Of a stretch of 6,829 nt of DNA, positions 5,518-6,829 are shown piece by piece; position 1 is the stretch's first letter, and every line of letters begins with the position of its first letter. Below the pieces are notes generated by a model. That model had not been told where the DNA came from. It was given only the letters and a program-made list of their open reading frames with translations, and did no database searches. The position numbers were made by a program, and so were the translations under genes. Source of the DNA: Coneutiohabitans thermophilus (GTDB taxonomy: Bacteria > Zhuqueibacterota > Zhuqueibacteria > Zhuqueibacterales > Zhuqueibacteraceae); contig JAPDQY010000221.1 of assembly GCA_034505235.1 (NCBI GenBank), positions 1-6,829 of the forward strand. Direction: 5' to 3'.

Positions 5518-6623
5518 ATGGTTTGCTCCAATTGCAAGGCGGCTGCGGGAAGCTCCGGGTGCTGGTTGCGGCTGGCGGTGGCGGCCGGTTTGGCTTGAAA
5601 TTTTCTTTCGAGCCATTCCGCGCCATAGAACATGCCCAGCGCCATCAACACCACCAAGAACGCCACCACGCCGGGACGGAGATTGAGCCAGTCACTCAGC
5701 GTGACTTCGCCGAGGCTGCCGCTTTCCGCGAAACCCTGAAAGGCGGGATAGGCCAGGCCATAGACCAGCATGCCGAACAGCGCGCCGGCGACGTAAAGCA
5801 TGCCATCGAGCTTGCCGGTGGCACTGGCCACCAGCGAGGTGCCCGGGCAATAGCCGCCGATGACAAAGCCAATGCCCATGATGGCGCCGCCCATGATCTG
5901 CGGCCACAAGAAGGTGGGGTTGAGCGACACCTGCGTGAGATCGAGCACTTCCATCCAGTTGAGATACAGCAGACCCAGCATGGCCACCACAATGGCGGTG
6001 AACATGACTTTGAGCACGGTCATGTCGCGAAAATAGAATTGCATCGCCAGCTTGCGGCTGCTGCCAAAACCGGCACGCTCCAGCGTGAAGCCGAAGAGAA
6101 TGCCGAGCAGGAAGGCGATGACGATCAGCAACGCGCCGCGCGCCGCCCCGAACGCCGTGCCGGCAATGCGGTTGAAGAGCCGGAAGGCACGCTGCCGGGC
6201 GAGCAGCCGATCGAGCCACCACGTCCCCGCCATGCCGGCCAGGAATAGCGCGATGAACAACACCAGGAACCCCAGGGCCAGGCGCAGGGCCGGATCTTTC
6301 ACGAACCTGGGGAAGAGATCAGCCGCGCGATCGGCGAACAGCAAGGCCAGCACGCCCGCGACCGCACCCACGGCAAAGGAGGGGCGCGCGCCACTCGCGG
6401 TCATGACATAGAGCAGGCTCTCGCCCACGGGGGCCGCGAAGCTGTGGGAGGCGAGGGGCGCCGCGGCGAGGCCGTGCTCGATCACCGCCTGCACGCCCAC
6501 AAAGCCCGACGCGATGGCGAGACCCACCGCGACGCCCCAGGCGGCCTGCCCCGAGGACGGCCGATCGCGTCCGGGCAGGAGCGCAACCGCGAGCACGAGA
6601 AGCCCCGCAAGGAGCCCGGGCAC
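5514..6623 (-). CDS. YeeE/YedE-type sulfur-compound transporter with a mosaic, probably chimeric, N-terminus
   Basis: The open frame reads 369 residues from a GTG at 6623 and stays open to the window edge. Only residues ~168-369 (about 6122-5514) look native. They contain FGFTLERAGFGSSRKLAMQF (177-196), FRDMTVLKVMFTAI (198-211), NPTFLWPQIMGGAIMGIGF (235-253) and GGYCPGTSLVASATGKLDG (256-274) with Cys259. This is the single-repeat YeeE/YedE domain, an inner-membrane protein; characterised YeeE proteins import thiosulfate. Later hydrophobic segments are at ~276-291 and ~318-334, with a polar tail. The stop overlaps the rhodanese ATG, a common YeeE-rhodanese pairing. Residues ~88-167 instead resemble CvpA and ~1-90 another YeeE mid-section, so the true start of this gene is not in the window and the assigned start should not be trusted. 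Confidence 0.7.
   Translation of the reverse strand: MPGLLAGLLVLAVALLPGRDRPSSGQAAWGVAVGLAIASGFVGVQAVIEHGLAAAPLASHSFAAPVGESLLYVMTASGARPSFAVGAVAGVLALLFADRAADLFPRFVKDPALRLALGFLVLFIALFLAGMAGTWWLDRLLARQRAFRLFNRIAGTAFGAARGALLIVIAFLLGILFGFTLERAGFGSSRKLAMQFYFRDMTVLKVMFTAIVVAMLGLLYLNWMEVLDLTQVSLNPTFLWPQIMGGAIMGIGFVIGGYCPGTSLVASATGKLDGMLYVAGALFGMLVYGLAYPAFQGFAESGSLGEVTLSDWLNLRPGVVAFLVVLMALGMFYGAEWLERKFQAKPAATASRNQHPELPAAALQLEQTI
6123..6362 (-). other. CvpA (colicin V production protein)-like segment fused in frame
   Basis: Within the long minus-strand frame, the residues VLALLFADRAADLFPRFV, DPALRLALGFLVLFIALFLA and FNRIAGTAFGAARGALLIV follow the order and spacing of the C-terminal half of proteobacterial CvpA proteins (pattern: LRLxxxFxxLFxAxxLxG, then DRLLGxxFGxxRGxLLV). 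It lacks the CvpA N-terminus and joins a YeeE domain within a hydrophobic helix. Either a real domain fusion or a chimeric join; I favour the latter. Confidence 0.55.
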
Positions 6624-6645
6624 GGCCGCAGGCAGGCCGAGCAGC
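6354..6645 (-). other. Partial YeeE/YedE mid-section, apparently from another genome
   Basis: The residues RPSSGQAAWGVAVGLAIASG, HSFAAPVGESLLYVMTASGA and PSFAVGAVAGVLA match the region between the two repeats of long proteobacterial YeeE/YedE transporters. It is very GC-rich and has neither the first repeat before it nor the second repeat after it. The left limit in protein terms is uncertain because the frame continues antisense to the LpxK fragment. Confidence 0.5.
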
Positions 6646-6829
6646 GCCCCGGCCCCCTGCGCGAGCCCGTGGCGGAGGGGCTTGCCCGCGCCGACATCGT
6701 GCTCGCCGTCGGCGACGCCGATGCGCTTCTCGAGGAATGGCCGGGGCTTGCCGCGCGCCCGGTCGTCCGCGGACGGATCGAGCCGCTCGCGACCGGCATG
6801 CCCTGGGCGGGGCTTCCGGTCGTCGCCTT
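6645..6829 (+). CDS. lpxK: LpxK (tetraacyldisaccharide 4'-kinase) internal fragment, cut at both ends
   Basis: The plus frame that includes CTG 6657 reads RPGPLREPVAEGLARADIVL, AVGDADALLEEWPGL, then RGRIEPLATGMPWAGLPVV before the window ends. This matches the middle of LpxK, the inner-membrane-associated kinase of lipid A synthesis: the family has a GNGRxLPAGPLREP block followed by an AFAGIGRPEKFF block that would come next. The style (TGMxWxGL) is like Rhodobacterales proteins. The GNGRxLPA part that should precede RPGPLREP is absent, so similarity starts abruptly near 6645. The composition is richer in GC than the rest of the window. Likely not linked to the genes at left. Confidence 0.65.

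Noticed and set aside
5518..5616. Longer rhodanese protein starting near 5616
   Set aside because: This would overlap the end of the YeeE frame by 100 bases; the ATG at 5517 has a ribosome binding site, an ATGA overlap and a signal-like N-terminus directly after it.
5523..6248. Long plus-strand frame (241 residues) opposite yeeE
   Set aside because: It is antisense to the YeeE domain and rich in His, Gln, Glu and Arg, the typical shadow of a hydrophobic membrane protein gene.

Overview
The window looks like a metagenomic contig from a GC-rich anaerobic or sulfur-handling bacterium. A decayed protein tail with the NPFNPAT...VTVKVFDVLGRE pattern points to the FCB side of the tree (Calditrichota / KSB1 / Ignavibacteria-like genomes, where such type IX-secretion-style C-terminal tails are abundant). 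This assignment is an inference from one fragment. The last ~700 bases read like other organisms (see below).

Layout, left to right. Bases 1-201 are a leader with a 9-bp inverted repeat, a third copy of its half-site, and a GC hairpin. A plus-strand redox operon follows: an MvhD-type iron-sulfur subunit (202-681), then both subunits of the bifurcating NADH-dependent ferredoxin:NADP+ oxidoreductase / sulfide dehydrogenase, nfnA (686-1515) and nfnB (1977-3367). Both nfn genes are full length in content but broken: nfnA has one frameshift, nfnB has one nonsense codon and one frameshift. Between them lie a probable terminator hairpin and a decayed C-terminal sorting tail (about 1711-1958), itself carrying one frameshift and one nonsense codon. 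A 28-residue single-span membrane microprotein with a good ribosome binding site (3409-3495) follows nfnB.

After about 400 bases without a gene, a promoter candidate precedes a DUF302 protein (3898-4281) and a ferritin-like diiron protein (4334-4759), separated by a hairpin. Nested inverted repeats fill the gap to the convergent minus-strand pair: a YeeE/YedE-type sulfur-compound transporter (true part about 6122-5514), overlapping by ATGA a membrane-anchored rhodanese-fold protein (5517-4885) whose catalytic cysteine position is serine.

The right end (about 6123-6829) is a mosaic: a CvpA-like piece, a mid-section of a different YeeE-type protein, and on the opposite strand an internal piece of LpxK. 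They abut with no gene boundaries, which is best explained by a chimeric contig end.

The common theme is redox and sulfur: electron transfer between pyridine nucleotides, ferredoxin and Hdr/hydrogenase-type partners (MvhD, NfnAB), oxidative or metal stress (ferritin-like, DUF302) and import or handling of thiosulfate-like sulfur (YeeE plus rhodanese). No tRNA, rRNA, CRISPR array or transposase was seen.
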